DNA of 64,000 bases from Lysobacterales bacterium (GTDB lineage: Bacteria; Pseudomonadota; Gammaproteobacteria; Xanthomonadales; Xanthomonadaceae): positions 1,240,001 through 1,304,000 of the forward strand of contig JADKCY010000002.1 of the NCBI GenBank assembly GCA_016718605.1, written 5' to 3'. Shown here one piece after another: positions 1-8,490 of this stretch; position 1 is the stretch's first letter, and the number at the start of each line of letters is the position of its first letter. The notes under the pieces are model-generated. The model saw only the letters and a list, made by a program, of their open reading frames with translations. It was not told where the DNA came from and did not search any database. The position numbers and the translations under genes were made by a program.

Positions 1-1206
1 AGTGGCGGAGCTGTTTTCGGCACTGATCAGGATGTACGTCTTGCCCTTGTAGGGATGAGCTATCGGCTCGATCGTCTGTAAACCGTTTGCCTTCGGCAAG
101 AATCGATATTTGCCGGCGGCCGTACCCTCCCTGATTCTCTCGACCTGGCCGGTGCGGTCGAAGAAGCTGTAATCCCAGGTGTCCATGTATTTGGCGGTGA
201 TGTAGGGCGCCCGCTCATACGCCGATGTCGATTGGTCGGAGAGAAACTGGAGCGGACGGCGGATCAGATGCGCCAGAATCTTCCCACCGATCGCACCGTC
301 CCCGCCTTCATTCAGACGAATGTCGATGACAAGTTGAGGGATATTGCGCGAATTCAGTTCGGCGAAGGCCCCGTCAATGAACGCCGCCCAATCGAAGTCG
401 GAGTTCCAGAACGAAAACGTTGGCAGCGTCATGAAGGCAGTATTGCCTGCAATTCTGAATTGCCACGCTTCACTCTCAGTCGTGATGCCTTTGTCAGCCA
501 ATGCCGCCGCACGTCGTGCAAGTGTCGTGGCCGCGACCGTTATCTGGTCGCGCTGACCGGACGGCCTGCGGATTGACAGGGCGTAACGCCCGCCTTCCGG
601 TGGCGCCAGCAGAGGCCAGAGGATATCCATCTGGCTGAAGTCGCTACGGTTATGGTTGAGCTGCCTGAGACGCTTGCCGTCACTGCTGCCGTCGGCACGC
701 AGATACGGCATCAAGGCAGTAACGATGTCGGCGGCTTCGATACCGTTGATCGACAGCACTTCATCACCGGCATTGACTGCGGCATCTGCGCTTGCGAGGA
801 CCAACCATCGATTCGCGACCAACATTACGGTGAATGGCAGTTTGTCGGCGCTTTCCAAAAGCACACGTTTCGCGGAACCCTCCTGATTGAGCACATTTGT
901 CCAGGTATGCCCACAGCGAATGCCTGCCGCCATTTCGGTCGCGGCGAGATGCATTTCGCCGACGCTTCTGGCCGCATTTCCGCGGTCTTCAAAGCGCTTT
1001 AGAGTTGCGTCGAAATCCGTTTGACTAAGGTATTTGGTCAGGGCGGGATGCATATCCAGAAGCGCACGCTTCAAAATTCTCACATCTTGGGCCGACTGCT
1101 CGGCGCTCAATGCAACCGCGGCTGCGCCACCTTGGTCAGCCTGTACCAATCCCGTTTCACCGATGAATAGGAGTGCGATGGCTGCCACATTGACAAGTGC
1201 TCTCAT
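1..1206 (-). CDS. S41-family (tail-specific-like) serine protease, partial at its C-terminus
   Basis: The minus-strand frame opens at an ATG ending at 1206 and stays open for 402 codons to the window edge, so the C-terminus is missing. Residues 1-23 form a signal peptide (Met-Arg start, hydrophobic AIALLFIG stretch, ending near VQA), so the protein should be exported. A helical N-terminal part is followed by a PDZ-like stretch around residues 130-170 (VLSINGIEA) and then the S41 core, with IDIRLNEGGDG at about residues 310-320. It ends in LISAENSSAT at the edge, where Ser399 or Ser400 sits where S41 enzymes carry their nucleophile. GAGAG seven bases before the ATG can serve as ribosome site. 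Family members are periplasmic or secreted peptidases; the substrate cannot be told. The family call is inferred from these motifs, and the missing end should carry the catalytic Lys. Confidence 0.75.
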   Translation of the reverse strand, partial: MRALVNVAAIALLFIGETGLVQADQGGAAAVALSAEQSAQDVRILKRALLDMHPALTKYLSQTDFDATLKRFEDRGNAARSVGEMHLAATEMAAGIRCGHTWTNVLNQEGSAKRVLLESADKLPFTVMLVANRWLVLASADAAVNAGDEVLSINGIEAADIVTALMPYLRADGSSDGKRLRQLNHNRSDFSQMDILWPLLAPPEGGRYALSIRRPSGQRDQITVAATTLARRAAALADKGITTESEAWQFRIAGNTAFMTLPTFSFWNSDFDWAAFIDGAFAELNSRNIPQLVIDIRLNEGGDGAIGGKILAHLIRRPLQFLSDQSTSAYERAPYITAKYMDTWDYSFFDRTGQVERIREGTAAGKYRFLPKANGLQTIEPIAHPYKGKTYILISAENSSAT

Positions 1207-1369
1207 GGGGAAACTCTCAGCATGGCGGATGGTGGCCGTAACAGCGAAAGTAGCGCTTCGCAAATCGCTAACAGGTGAAGCTGTTCGAGTATCCGACATT
1301 CCAACACCCTTTTCGCGCTGCCTCCGCGGTAGTCAGAGGCGGCAAGGGGGTCGGCTGGGCGCGGTGTGA

Positions 1370-1636
1370 GACGGGTTGGACTCGCAGTACTTGCAGACCA
1401 GTAACCGCACCGCATCCAGCGACGACACGGCGAGCTTTGTGCAGGTTGCGACTTTTCGCAAGATCCATAGCGGTGACTTCAACAGCGACACTCGCATCAT
1501 CACCACTGCCACTCGGCTGCCGGCGAACCCCAATCTTTAGGTCTTCTGCAACCTCGGCAACTCGGAATTCTCACGTTGCAGACGCGATACACCGCGAGCG
1601 CTCGCACCTGAGCTGATTGCCAACGGCTTCGAGTAG
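1370..1636 (+). pseudogene. Remnant of a secreted protein gene ending in a GFE tail
   Basis: This gene-poor stretch (1207-1738) holds one plus-strand frame, free of stops except a TAG at 1538-1540, between a TGA at 1367 and a TAG at 1634. Its upstream part is polar and protein-like (SFVQVATFRKIHSGDFNSD) and its last residues are ELIANGFE, close to the ends of two intact secreted proteins here (LLFRNGFEG at 26.8 kb, TLFGDGFE at 38.6 kb). It has no start codon or signal peptide. I read it as the 3' end of a decayed gene with an in-frame stop; chance cannot be excluded for so short a piece. Nothing else is seen in the gap. Confidence 0.35.
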
Positions 1637-1738
1637 GCCCTAAAGGCCGCCTCGGGCTGTAAGTCGGGCGCGTGGTGCCTGCGTGACTCCGCGCCCCGGC
1701 AAGCCCTGAGCTCGCCGGGGCGGTCAAACAGCACGCGC

Positions 1739-2554
1739 TCAGCGGAGTGCGTTGTCGCCCACTTTCCAGACGCCACCGTCGTTCTTCATTTCGACGCGAC
1801 CGCGCACGGTCTGGCCGTAGGCGTGCCTGCCCTTGATTCGCAAATGGGCGCGTTCGCCGTCGATCCAGCCACCGACAACCTCGGCAGTTTCCGGGTGCGC
1901 CATCGTCGCGATTTCCACGATCGAGTCCTCGCCAAGAATCTCGACCATATCGGCAGCCAACGCCTGCTTGGCGATGATCGCTTTGGTGTCGCGCTTACGC
2001 AGCACATCGATGAAGGCCAGATAGGCTTTGCCCGGTTCTCCGCCGTCGGCGGGCAACGGCTGTCCGGGATCGCTGAAGACGGCCAAAGGAAGATCGAAAC
2101 TGAGGCCCATTTCATAGGTCTTGTCGAAAAATTCGGTTTCCGGTTTGGTCCACTGCCCACGGAGACGCTCCGCTTCGATACTCACACGCTCGTTGCCGTC
2201 GCCATTAGTGCTGAAGCTGTCTGGTCGCGCGATCAGCGAGCCTATCTGCAGCGACTGCTCATCGCGGACCAGCGTCATCAGGAGGGTTCCCGAGTCCGCC
2301 GGCGCAGAACTGGCGATGGCATCGAGCGGATCCAGTGCCCCACTGGCTGCAGTCGCGTCCAGTGGGCCTTCGCCAAGAACCACACCGAAGGTTTCCCGTT
2401 CGGCGTCCTGCCACAGTCGAATGGCGACGCCATGTTTGAGTTCGAAGCGCTGATCGCCCATTCGGTAGTGGCCGCTGACAGTGTCCGCAGCCAATGTCTG
2501 GGCGGCTGGCATGGTGAGCGCAAGGATGAGAGCGATGGATCGTATGGGTGACAT
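1739..2554 (-). CDS. Secreted protein of unknown function (271 aa)
   Basis: I do not recognise a named family. The start is the ATG at 2554, chosen because AAGGAG lies seven bases upstream and the protein then begins with a clear signal peptide (MSPIRSIALILALTMPAAQTLA, cleavage near LAADT). The longer open frame upstream reads through unlikely sequence. The mature part is acidic, without cysteines or membrane segments. It begins with a short beta-rich region (GHYRMGDQRFELKHGVAIRLW). The last 90 residues (YLAFIDVLRKRDTKAIIA to VWKVGDNALR) resemble the general plan of small lipocalin or NTF2-like periplasmic domains, but that is only an impression. It lies downstream of hrpB, same strand, 193 bases away, with a strong hairpin in front of it, so it probably has its own transcript. 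Confidence 0.6.
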   Translation of the reverse strand: MSPIRSIALILALTMPAAQTLAADTVSGHYRMGDQRFELKHGVAIRLWQDAERETFGVVLGEGPLDATAASGALDPLDAIASSAPADSGTLLMTLVRDEQSLQIGSLIARPDSFSTNGDGNERVSIEAERLRGQWTKPETEFFDKTYEMGLSFDLPLAVFSDPGQPLPADGGEPGKAYLAFIDVLRKRDTKAIIAKQALAADMVEILGEDSIVEIATMAHPETAEVVGGWIDGERAHLRIKGRHAYGQTVRGRVEMKNDGGVWKVGDNALR

Positions 2555-2578
2555 GGCGAGCTCCTTTTTGAATGGCAA

Positions 2579-2605
2579 GCGCGTCTGTCGGGTCGACAGA
2601 CGCGC
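2579..2605 (-). promoter_or_regulatory. Strong 12-bp hairpin upstream of the 271-aa secreted protein gene
   Basis: Bases 2579-2590 are the exact reverse complement of 2594-2605, leaving a three-base loop. It lies 25 bases before the start at 2554 and about 140 bases after the hrpB stop. No T-run follows on the minus strand, so it is not a classical intrinsic terminator. It could be a 5' leader structure or an operator-like inverted repeat. Confidence 0.5.
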
Positions 2606-2747
2606 GACGCCCAAGCGCCATGCCGTGTTTGACTCGGCGTCAGGGTGATGCCATGAATGCGCCGAAGCCCGCAAAGCGAACGCTGGGTGTGGATCAGCGC
2701 GAGTCATCGCCGCTCGCCATGCCGATGCTGCGGGCTTTGCGTTGCCG

Positions 2748-5237
2748 TCAGGTCCCGCGCGGCTTTGCTCGGTGGGTCGCGGTTGCCGTCCATGGATCAT
2801 CCGGCCAAGGATGTTTGGGATAGCGTCCCTTCAGCTCTTTCTTGACCTCGGCATAGGTGCGCGCCCAAAAGCCTCGCAGGTCTTGCGTAACTTGGATGGG
2901 ACGCCCGCCGGGCGAGAGCAGATGCAGAGTGAGCTTGACGCGGCCTTCCGCGATGCTCGGTGTGTCTGCCAGTCCAAACAGCTCCTGCAGCTTGACCGCG
3001 AGCACGGGCGGCTGCGCGGGAAGATAGTCGATGGCGCGCTCCATCCCTGATGGGACGGCGATGCGCGTCGGTGTGAGTCGCTCCAAGGCCTGTCGCTGTG
3101 CGTGATCCAGTCGCGACCGCAGTGCTTCGCCCACTAGCGCAGCATCAATTTGTGCGAGTCGCGTCTTGCCGCTCAGGAATGGGGCAAGCCACACCGGCAA
3201 GGTGGCCAGCAAGGCCGCATCTGAGCAGTCTGGCAGCGCCAATTCCGGGCACTGCTCGCGCAATAGCGCGACGCGGAGCCGCCATTGCTGTTGTGCCTCG
3301 GTGAATTCGAGCACCTGCAGCCCCAGACGCTGAATGCCCGCCAGCAGTCCACTCACGCATAGCGCGGGATCCGGTTTTCCGATGGGCTTGCGAGCCAGCA
3401 CGATTTGCTCAAAGCGTCGTACCCGTATTGCTGTGACCGCTCGCGCGTCATCATCCCAACCGGCCTCATCTTGCTCGCGAAAGCGCTCCGGAAAGGTGCG
3501 TTGCACTGCCGCCTCATCCACCGCCGCCGCGCGCAGAATCAGCCCGTCGCCAACGTCCGCACGCAGCTCACTAATGACCAACCAGGACTGGCCGACCAAG
3601 GGCGAATCCGGGTTCAAGCGCGCCATGCGGCCATTGCTGAGCGCGTAACGCAGACGGTCGTTCGGCAAAACATGGGCAATACGATCCGGAAACGCGTGCA
3701 GCAACACATCACCGAGCACCTGCACAGCCATCGCTTGCGACGGCTCAGCAATCCGCAAACGACGACGCCATTGCTTGGCGGCCTGGTCGATCACGGTCAA
3801 TGCGGCGCGATCTGTGTCAGGCGCGGCGCGCCCTGCGCGGAGATCCTGCAACACCTGCCAGCGACTCGCCCAATCCTCGCGTCGTCGTGCCTCGCCACGC
3901 AAAGGATCACGCGATTCAATGAGCGCCAGCAGATCGCAGGCGACTGCGGTGTGCAGGGCATCGCTGGCGGCGCACAGCATGGCCGCCAAACGCGGATGGG
4001 TGCCCAGACTCAACATTCGCCGTCCCAGCGGCGTCAGCCCCAGACTGGCATCCAAGGCACCGAGTGCGCGCAGCAGATCTTCCGCCTGGGACATGGCACC
4101 CGCTGGCGGCGCATCCACGAACGGCAATGCCGCGCTGCCCCAAGCTGCCAGTTCCAAACGCAAGCCCGAGAGTTCCACTTGCATCAACTCCGGACGTCGT
4201 GCGGGCTCAAGACGCTGACTTTCCGGCCAAAGTCGATAGCAGGTACCCGGGGCAACACGTCCCGCGCGACCGGCGCGCTGGTCTGCCGATGCCTGTGAAA
4301 TGCTGACCGTGGTCAGTCGCGAAAAGCCGGAGTTGGGATCAAAGCGCGGTTCACGCGCCAAGCCGCTGTCCACCACGGCGCGCACGCCGGGCAGCGTGAC
4401 ACTGCTCTCTGCCACATTGGTGGCCAGGACGATGCGTCGTCCATGTACCGCGCCACGCATCACCGCCGCCTGTTGGTCTACCGGCAGCTCGCCGTGTAAT
4501 GCGAGCAAGTCGGCACCCGCGTCGGCGGCGAGCTGACTCAATAAGCCTTGGGCGCGCTGGATCTCGCGCAACCCCGGCAGAAAGACCAGTAAATCGCCAC
4601 TATTCTCGCGCAACGCCAGCGCCACGGTACGTTTGAGTTGTGCGTCTTCGGGCTCATTGCCTTGCCGTGGCGGATGGGCGATTCGCACAGGAAAGCTGCG
4701 CCCGGCACTGCTCAGCCGCGGCGCGTTGAGCTGCTGCGCCAGACGCTCACCATCCAGCGTGGCCGACATGACCACAATCCGCAGATCGGGCCGTAATGCA
4801 CTCTGCACATCCAAGGCCAAAGCCAGTCCCAGGTCGGCGCTGAGATGCCGCTCGTGAAACTCGTCGAACAACAATGCACCGACGCCTTCCAGAGACGGAT
4901 CGTCCTGAATCATGCGCGTAAGGATTCCCTCGGTGACGACTTCGATGCGGGTTCGCGCGCTGACTCGCGACTCGAAGCGAATACGGTAGCCGACGCGCTC
5001 GCCTGCCTCTTCGCCCATTTCCGCTGCCATGAACAGCGCCGCCGAACGCGCGGCGATGCGACGCGGCTCCAGCATCACGACGCGCTGCGCTCCGAGCCAG
5101 TCTTCGCCCAGCAACGCAGGCGGCAGACGTGTGGTCTTGCCCGCGCCAGGGGGCGCCTCCAGGACCAGCCGTGTGTGCTGCCGTAGCGAATGTCGAATCT
5201 GCGGCAGCAGTTCGTCGATGGGAAAGGGTGCGGACAT
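2748..5237 (-). CDS. hrpB: ATP-dependent DEAH-type helicase HrpB
   Basis: HrpB is a superfamily-2 helicase of the DEAH/RHA group, presumed to act on RNA in the cytoplasm; its physiological role in most bacteria is unclear. At 829 aa it matches the usual 810-840. Visible motifs in order: Walker A in LEAPPGAGKTTRLP (about residues 25-38), DEFHER in place of DEAH (about 125), VVMSATLDG (motif III, about 155), and QRAGRAGRVAPG (motif VI, about 315). An HA2/HrpB C-terminal region follows, ending in the typical GRPIQVTQDLRGFWA segment. I start at the ATG at 5237 (MSAPFPIDELLPQIRHSL), where homologues begin; an upstream extension would read through a terminator-like hairpin at 5260-5284. It stands alone, 67 bases after the preceding gene's stop. 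Confidence 0.95.
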   Translation of the reverse strand: MSAPFPIDELLPQIRHSLRQHTRLVLEAPPGAGKTTRLPPALLGEDWLGAQRVVMLEPRRIAARSAALFMAAEMGEEAGERVGYRIRFESRVSARTRIEVVTEGILTRMIQDDPSLEGVGALLFDEFHERHLSADLGLALALDVQSALRPDLRIVVMSATLDGERLAQQLNAPRLSSAGRSFPVRIAHPPRQGNEPEDAQLKRTVALALRENSGDLLVFLPGLREIQRAQGLLSQLAADAGADLLALHGELPVDQQAAVMRGAVHGRRIVLATNVAESSVTLPGVRAVVDSGLAREPRFDPNSGFSRLTTVSISQASADQRAGRAGRVAPGTCYRLWPESQRLEPARRPELMQVELSGLRLELAAWGSAALPFVDAPPAGAMSQAEDLLRALGALDASLGLTPLGRRMLSLGTHPRLAAMLCAASDALHTAVACDLLALIESRDPLRGEARRREDWASRWQVLQDLRAGRAAPDTDRAALTVIDQAAKQWRRRLRIAEPSQAMAVQVLGDVLLHAFPDRIAHVLPNDRLRYALSNGRMARLNPDSPLVGQSWLVISELRADVGDGLILRAAAVDEAAVQRTFPERFREQDEAGWDDDARAVTAIRVRRFEQIVLARKPIGKPDPALCVSGLLAGIQRLGLQVLEFTEAQQQWRLRVALLREQCPELALPDCSDAALLATLPVWLAPFLSGKTRLAQIDAALVGEALRSRLDHAQRQALERLTPTRIAVPSGMERAIDYLPAQPPVLAVKLQELFGLADTPSIAEGRVKLTLHLLSPGGRPIQVTQDLRGFWARTYAEVKKELKGRYPKHPWPDDPWTATATHRAKPRGT

Positions 5238-5259
5238 GCGCTTGACCGGGAAATGACAA

Positions 5260-5284
5260 CGCCGCCAGAGGGCATCTGGCGGCG
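5260..5284 (-). terminator. Terminator-like hairpin after the 357-aa secreted protein gene
   Basis: Bases 5260-5269 are the exact reverse complement of 5275-5284 (GC-rich 10-bp stem, one more A-T pair outside, five-base loop). The stem starts 20 bases after the stop at 5305 and is followed on the minus strand by TTGTCATTT, a weak U-tract. It also lies just before hrpB, so it should insulate that gene. Confidence 0.5.
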
Positions 5285-5304
5285 TCATTCGTCCATCGTG
5301 TGGA

Positions 5305-6378
5305 TTACTGGCGCTTGCCGAGCACGCGGCCTTCGGCGGCACGAACCTGTGAAAGCAATTCTGCGACACCGGTCAGGGGGTCATTCTTATCGACGTTCGT
5401 ACGCAGCGGCGCGGCCTCACGCTGTCGTGGTGTGGCGTCGAACGACTGCGCAGGAAGCCGCTTGGCGGGGCCGACGCCTTCCTGCACAAAGGTCCGACTG
5501 GCGGTGCGGAATCCCTTGAGCGGATACATGGCGTAATTGAGCGGATTGGCACCACAGGGATAAAGGGTGAATCCGCCATCTCCGTTGCCGGTGAAACCCG
5601 CGCTGAAATCGTTGCTGAGCGCGCGAGCCTCCAGGTAGACGCACATCTGTTGACCCTGCGAATTCACGCTGTTGTCATCGATGATCACGACTTGCCGACC
5701 GCGCGCCGCATTGTAAAAGCCCGACGCGCTATTGACTGCCAACGCAGCCGCCGTACAAGTCGCATCCAAGGAGGTCTCCGGCCTGCACCCGTCGTAGAAC
5801 CACGTTTGTGTGCCGCCATCATAGGAAAACTCGTCCAACACCAGAACATCCGCGCTATAGCGGAACGCGTTGTAGTTTGGCCATTCACTGAAGTCGAGCG
5901 TGACATGCCATTCGCCAAGCATCTTTGTCACCTCCACAGGCGCGTTGCCGTCCTCGGCACGCTTCTCGTAGAGCGCGAAGCGTTGAATGGGAAAGCTCCG
6001 AATGGCTTGTGGTGGGACATTCCAAGTCAGCGTGCCGCGCTGCGGATTGCTGGCGTCAAACGCGATGCGGACGGTACCCACCGACTGTGCCGTTGGGCCA
6101 CCAGTCCACGTGCAACCGGCGCACTGGTTGTTGCTGAACCGGTAAAGTGTTGCCTCAAACAAGGCATTGCCTTGCAAGAGGTTGAACGCGGTATAGAAGA
6201 CCGGCGCCCCATTGGCTTCGCCTAGGTACGCGGTGAACCCCAATGCGTTGTCGCTAATTTCGATGTTGTAACCCGAGCCACTTTCCGCCGGGTTCCACCA
6301 AAGTCCGGACTCCGGTTGATAAGCCCATCCAGTTGAGCAGCCAAACACCCCCAACAGAAGTGCCAATAGCTTGCGCAT
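5305..6378 (-). CDS. Secreted protein with a WWxPxxSGxG module, function unknown (357 aa)
   Basis: The start at 6378 has AGGAG within GGGAGGAGAAAATC just upstream and gives a signal peptide, MRKLLALLLGVFGCSTGWA. The cysteine sits in a poor lipobox, so ordinary signal peptidase I cleavage near WAYQ is more likely. Right after it comes SGLWWNPAESGSGYNIEI (about residues 23-40). This tryptophan/glycine motif is seen in many uncharacterised secreted proteins of beta- and gammaproteobacteria, often followed, as here, by a beta-rich sheet with aromatic strands. Cysteines at CAGC and elsewhere suggest disulphides outside the cytoplasm. The last 60 residues are charged and end in RVLGKRQ. It sits 86 bases downstream of glmU and is probably expressed separately. 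No function can be assigned. Confidence 0.6.
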   Translation of the reverse strand: MRKLLALLLGVFGCSTGWAYQPESGLWWNPAESGSGYNIEISDNALGFTAYLGEANGAPVFYTAFNLLQGNALFEATLYRFSNNQCAGCTWTGGPTAQSVGTVRIAFDASNPQRGTLTWNVPPQAIRSFPIQRFALYEKRAEDGNAPVEVTKMLGEWHVTLDFSEWPNYNAFRYSADVLVLDEFSYDGGTQTWFYDGCRPETSLDATCTAAALAVNSASGFYNAARGRQVVIIDDNSVNSQGQQMCVYLEARALSNDFSAGFTGNGDGGFTLYPCGANPLNYAMYPLKGFRTASRTFVQEGVGPAKRLPAQSFDATPRQREAAPLRTNVDKNDPLTGVAELLSQVRAAEGRVLGKRQ

Positions 6379-6464
6379 GATTTTCTCCTCCCAGTCCGTG
6401 TGGTGCAGCGTCGCACATCGCGACGGCGGAACCATGAATTGCGGCTGATGCGCAAAAAACCCGA

Positions 6465-7835
6465 TCACCCCTTTTTGGGGCGTGACCAGCCTTCGACGGT
6501 GACCTGACGTGCCCTTGCCACGGTGAGCTTGCCTGCCTGTGCGGGCTTACTCAAGGTGGATCCCGCGCCGATCGTGGCACCCGCATGCAGCACAATCGGC
6601 GCCACCAGGGCGGAGTTCGATCCCACAAACACGTCATCTTCGATCGTGGTGAGGTGCTTGTGCGCGCCATCGTAGTTGCAGGTGATGGTGCCCGCGCCCA
6701 GATTGACACGGGCGCCCACCTGCGCATCGCCGACGTAGCTCAGATGGTTCGCCTTGCTGCCATCCCCGAGGCTCGCTTGTTTGGTCTCAACGAAATTGCC
6801 GATATGCACGGCGTTGGCGAGACGCGACCCGGGTCGCATGCGGGCGAATGGCCCAAGCAAGCAAGCCGATCCGGTGTGAACTCCCTCTAGATCGCAATGG
6901 GCATGCACAACGGTGTCCGCGCCCAAGTGACAGTTTCGGAGACGCGTAAATGGCCCGATTCGACAGCCATCGGCTAGGGTCACCTCGCCTTCAAGGATGA
7001 CATCGATGTCGAACTCGACGTCTCTACCCACCGAAACGTTGCCGCGAATTTGCACCCGCGATGGATCGGCCATACGCACACCACGCTGCATCAGCAGTGT
7101 GGTTTCGCGTTGTTGGTAGATACGTTCCAACTCGGCCAACTGCACCGGATCGTTCGCGCCTTTGGACTCGGTGCCATCCGCGCAGTCGACCGAACTTGCG
7201 GCCTGCAAGTCGCGCGCTGCCAGTGCAAAAATATCGGTGAGGTAGAGCTCACCCTGCGCGTTGTTTGGTTGAATCTCACCCAGCCAGCGTCGCAATGCGC
7301 CGACCTCCGCTTGCAGGATACCGGTATTGATCTGCTGAATAGCGCGCTGCTCCGGATTGCAGTCACGCTCTTCGACGATCGCCTGAACGCGCTGATCGCT
7401 GTCACAAACCAGTCGCCCATAGCCGGTGGGGTCATTCAGTTGAGCAGACAGCACGGCCAGGGTATCCGTGACCCGTAACAGATTTGCCAGTGTTGCTTGG
7501 CGGATCAGCGGCACATCACCGTAGAGCACCAGCACCCGCGCCGTTTCCGGCAAAGACGGTAAGACCTGCTGTACAGCGTGGCCGGTGCCACGCCGTTCTT
7601 GCTGCTCGATCCAATTCAGGTCGCAATACTCGTCCGCAGCAAAAGCAGCGTGAACCTGTTCACCCTCGTGTCCATAGACGATGTGGATGCCTTGTGGCTT
7701 CAAGCCGCGTGCGGTCGCGATGACGTGCTGCAACATCGGCCTGCCGGCCAACGGCATCAGCACCTTTGGCAGACGTGACTGCATGCGCTTGCCTTCACCG
7801 GCAGCAAGAATGACAACGTGTAATGGAATGCTCAT
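6465..7835 (-). CDS. glmU: Bifunctional GlmU: GlcN-1-P acetyltransferase / GlcNAc-1-P uridyltransferase
   Basis: GlmU makes UDP-GlcNAc for peptidoglycan and LPS in the cytoplasm, acetylating glucosamine-1-phosphate and then transferring UMP from UTP. At 456 aa it matches the E. coli enzyme. The N-terminal half starts VVILAAGEGKRMQSRLPKVL, the nucleotide-binding signature of sugar-nucleotide pyrophosphorylases. The C-terminal half is a left-handed beta-helix of hexapeptide repeats containing NHLSYVGDAQVG and GAGTITCNYDG, the acetyl-CoA/active-site region. The ATG at 7835 is chosen because upstream codons are unlike the family. It follows atpC, a common gammaproteobacterial order, but a strong terminator lies between, so it likely has its own promoter in the 85 bases in front. 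Confidence 0.96.
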   Translation of the reverse strand: MSIPLHVVILAAGEGKRMQSRLPKVLMPLAGRPMLQHVIATARGLKPQGIHIVYGHEGEQVHAAFAADEYCDLNWIEQQERRGTGHAVQQVLPSLPETARVLVLYGDVPLIRQATLANLLRVTDTLAVLSAQLNDPTGYGRLVCDSDQRVQAIVEERDCNPEQRAIQQINTGILQAEVGALRRWLGEIQPNNAQGELYLTDIFALAARDLQAASSVDCADGTESKGANDPVQLAELERIYQQRETTLLMQRGVRMADPSRVQIRGNVSVGRDVEFDIDVILEGEVTLADGCRIGPFTRLRNCHLGADTVVHAHCDLEGVHTGSACLLGPFARMRPGSRLANAVHIGNFVETKQASLGDGSKANHLSYVGDAQVGARVNLGAGTITCNYDGAHKHLTTIEDDVFVGSNSALVAPIVLHAGATIGAGSTLSKPAQAGKLTVARARQVTVEGWSRPKKG

Positions 7836-7900
7836 GACCGGAATCTCCAGAGTCGAGTAGACATGATGCCGAACTTGCTGAGCCCAAGGAATGCCATGGA

Positions 7901-7920
7901 TCCGCAACGGTCCGCAACGA
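7901..7920. repeat. Tandem 10-bp repeat upstream of glmU
   Basis: TCCGCAACGG is followed immediately by TCCGCAACGA. It abuts the atp terminator and lies 66 bases before the glmU start. It may be a duplication scar or a binding site; function unknown. Confidence 0.4.
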
Positions 7921-7945
7921 AAAACGCCGACCCTAAGGTCGGCGC
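7921..7945 (-). terminator. Intrinsic terminator of the atp operon
   Basis: An uninterrupted 8-bp GC-rich stem (7925-7932 with 7937-7944, loop of four) is followed on the minus strand by five T's. It lies 44 bases after the atpC stop. The plus side also ends in CTTTT, so it may work both ways. Confidence 0.85.
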
Positions 7946-7988
7946 TTTTCGTGATACCGCATGGAAGGCGGGCTCAATTTCCGGTTGA

Positions 7989-8411
7989 TCAGTGTTTGAG
8001 ATTTTTGCGCAAACGCTCCAGCGCTTGAAGTTGCGCAAGGGCTTCGACCAGTTTGGCCTCAGCTTCAGCGATGTCCATCGCATCCGTACGGTTGGCGAGC
8101 AGGCGTTCGGCTTCCTGCTTGGCTTGCAACGCGGCCGCTTCGTCCAAGTCTTTGCCACGAATGGCGGTATCCGCCAACACCGTGACCACTTGGGGCTGTA
8201 CTTCGAGGACGCCACCTGAGACATAGAACAACTGTTCGTCGCCACCTTCAAGGATGACGCGCACATGGCCGGCCTTCAAACGGGTGATCAGTGGCGCATG
8301 ACGAGGAGCAATGCCCAACTCGCCCATTTCGCCAGTCGCGATTACCATTTCGGCAGCTCCGTGGAAGATCTCTTCCTCCGCACTGACGATGTCGCAACGG
8401 ATGGTGCTCAT
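7989..8411 (-). CDS. atpC: ATP synthase F1 subunit epsilon
   Basis: Epsilon is part of the central stalk of F1 and regulates ATP hydrolysis. It has 140 aa, the usual size. The N-terminal beta-sandwich carries EMVIATGEMGELGIAPRHAPLIT, split here as the standard GxxGELGI-x-HAPL motif (residues 25-40). The C-terminal helical hairpin is rich in Ala, Glu and Arg (residues 90-140). It is the last gene of the operon, 79 bases after atpD, with an imperfect 12-bp hairpin in that gap and the operon terminator behind it. Confidence 0.95.
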   Translation of the reverse strand: MSTIRCDIVSAEEEIFHGAAEMVIATGEMGELGIAPRHAPLITRLKAGHVRVILEGGDEQLFYVSGGVLEVQPQVVTVLADTAIRGKDLDEAAALQAKQEAERLLANRTDAMDIAEAEAKLVEALAQLQALERLRKNLKH

Positions 8412-8444
8412 TCAATTTCTCGCTTTGCTCGTTCGCATTCCGAG

Positions 8445-8481
8445 GGAGTCAGCGGACGGGCTCGCGCCTTCCGCCGACTCC
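8445..8481 (-). promoter_or_regulatory. Intercistronic hairpin between atpD and atpC
   Basis: GGAGTC-A-GCGGA pairs with TCCGC-C-GACTCC: an 11-bp stem with one A/C mismatch and a 13-base loop. It fills the centre of the 79-base gap and has no T-run, so a role in mRNA processing or stability fits better than termination. Confidence 0.45.
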
Positions 8482-8490
8482 GGACTCGCT

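Noticed and set aside
3405..4298. A 297-codon plus-strand frame
   Set aside because: It is antisense to hrpB, which is complete and motif-rich.
6469..6482. CCCC/GGGG hairpin at the end of glmU
   Set aside because: It lies in the coding sequence (PKKG codons) and is not followed by a suitable T-run.
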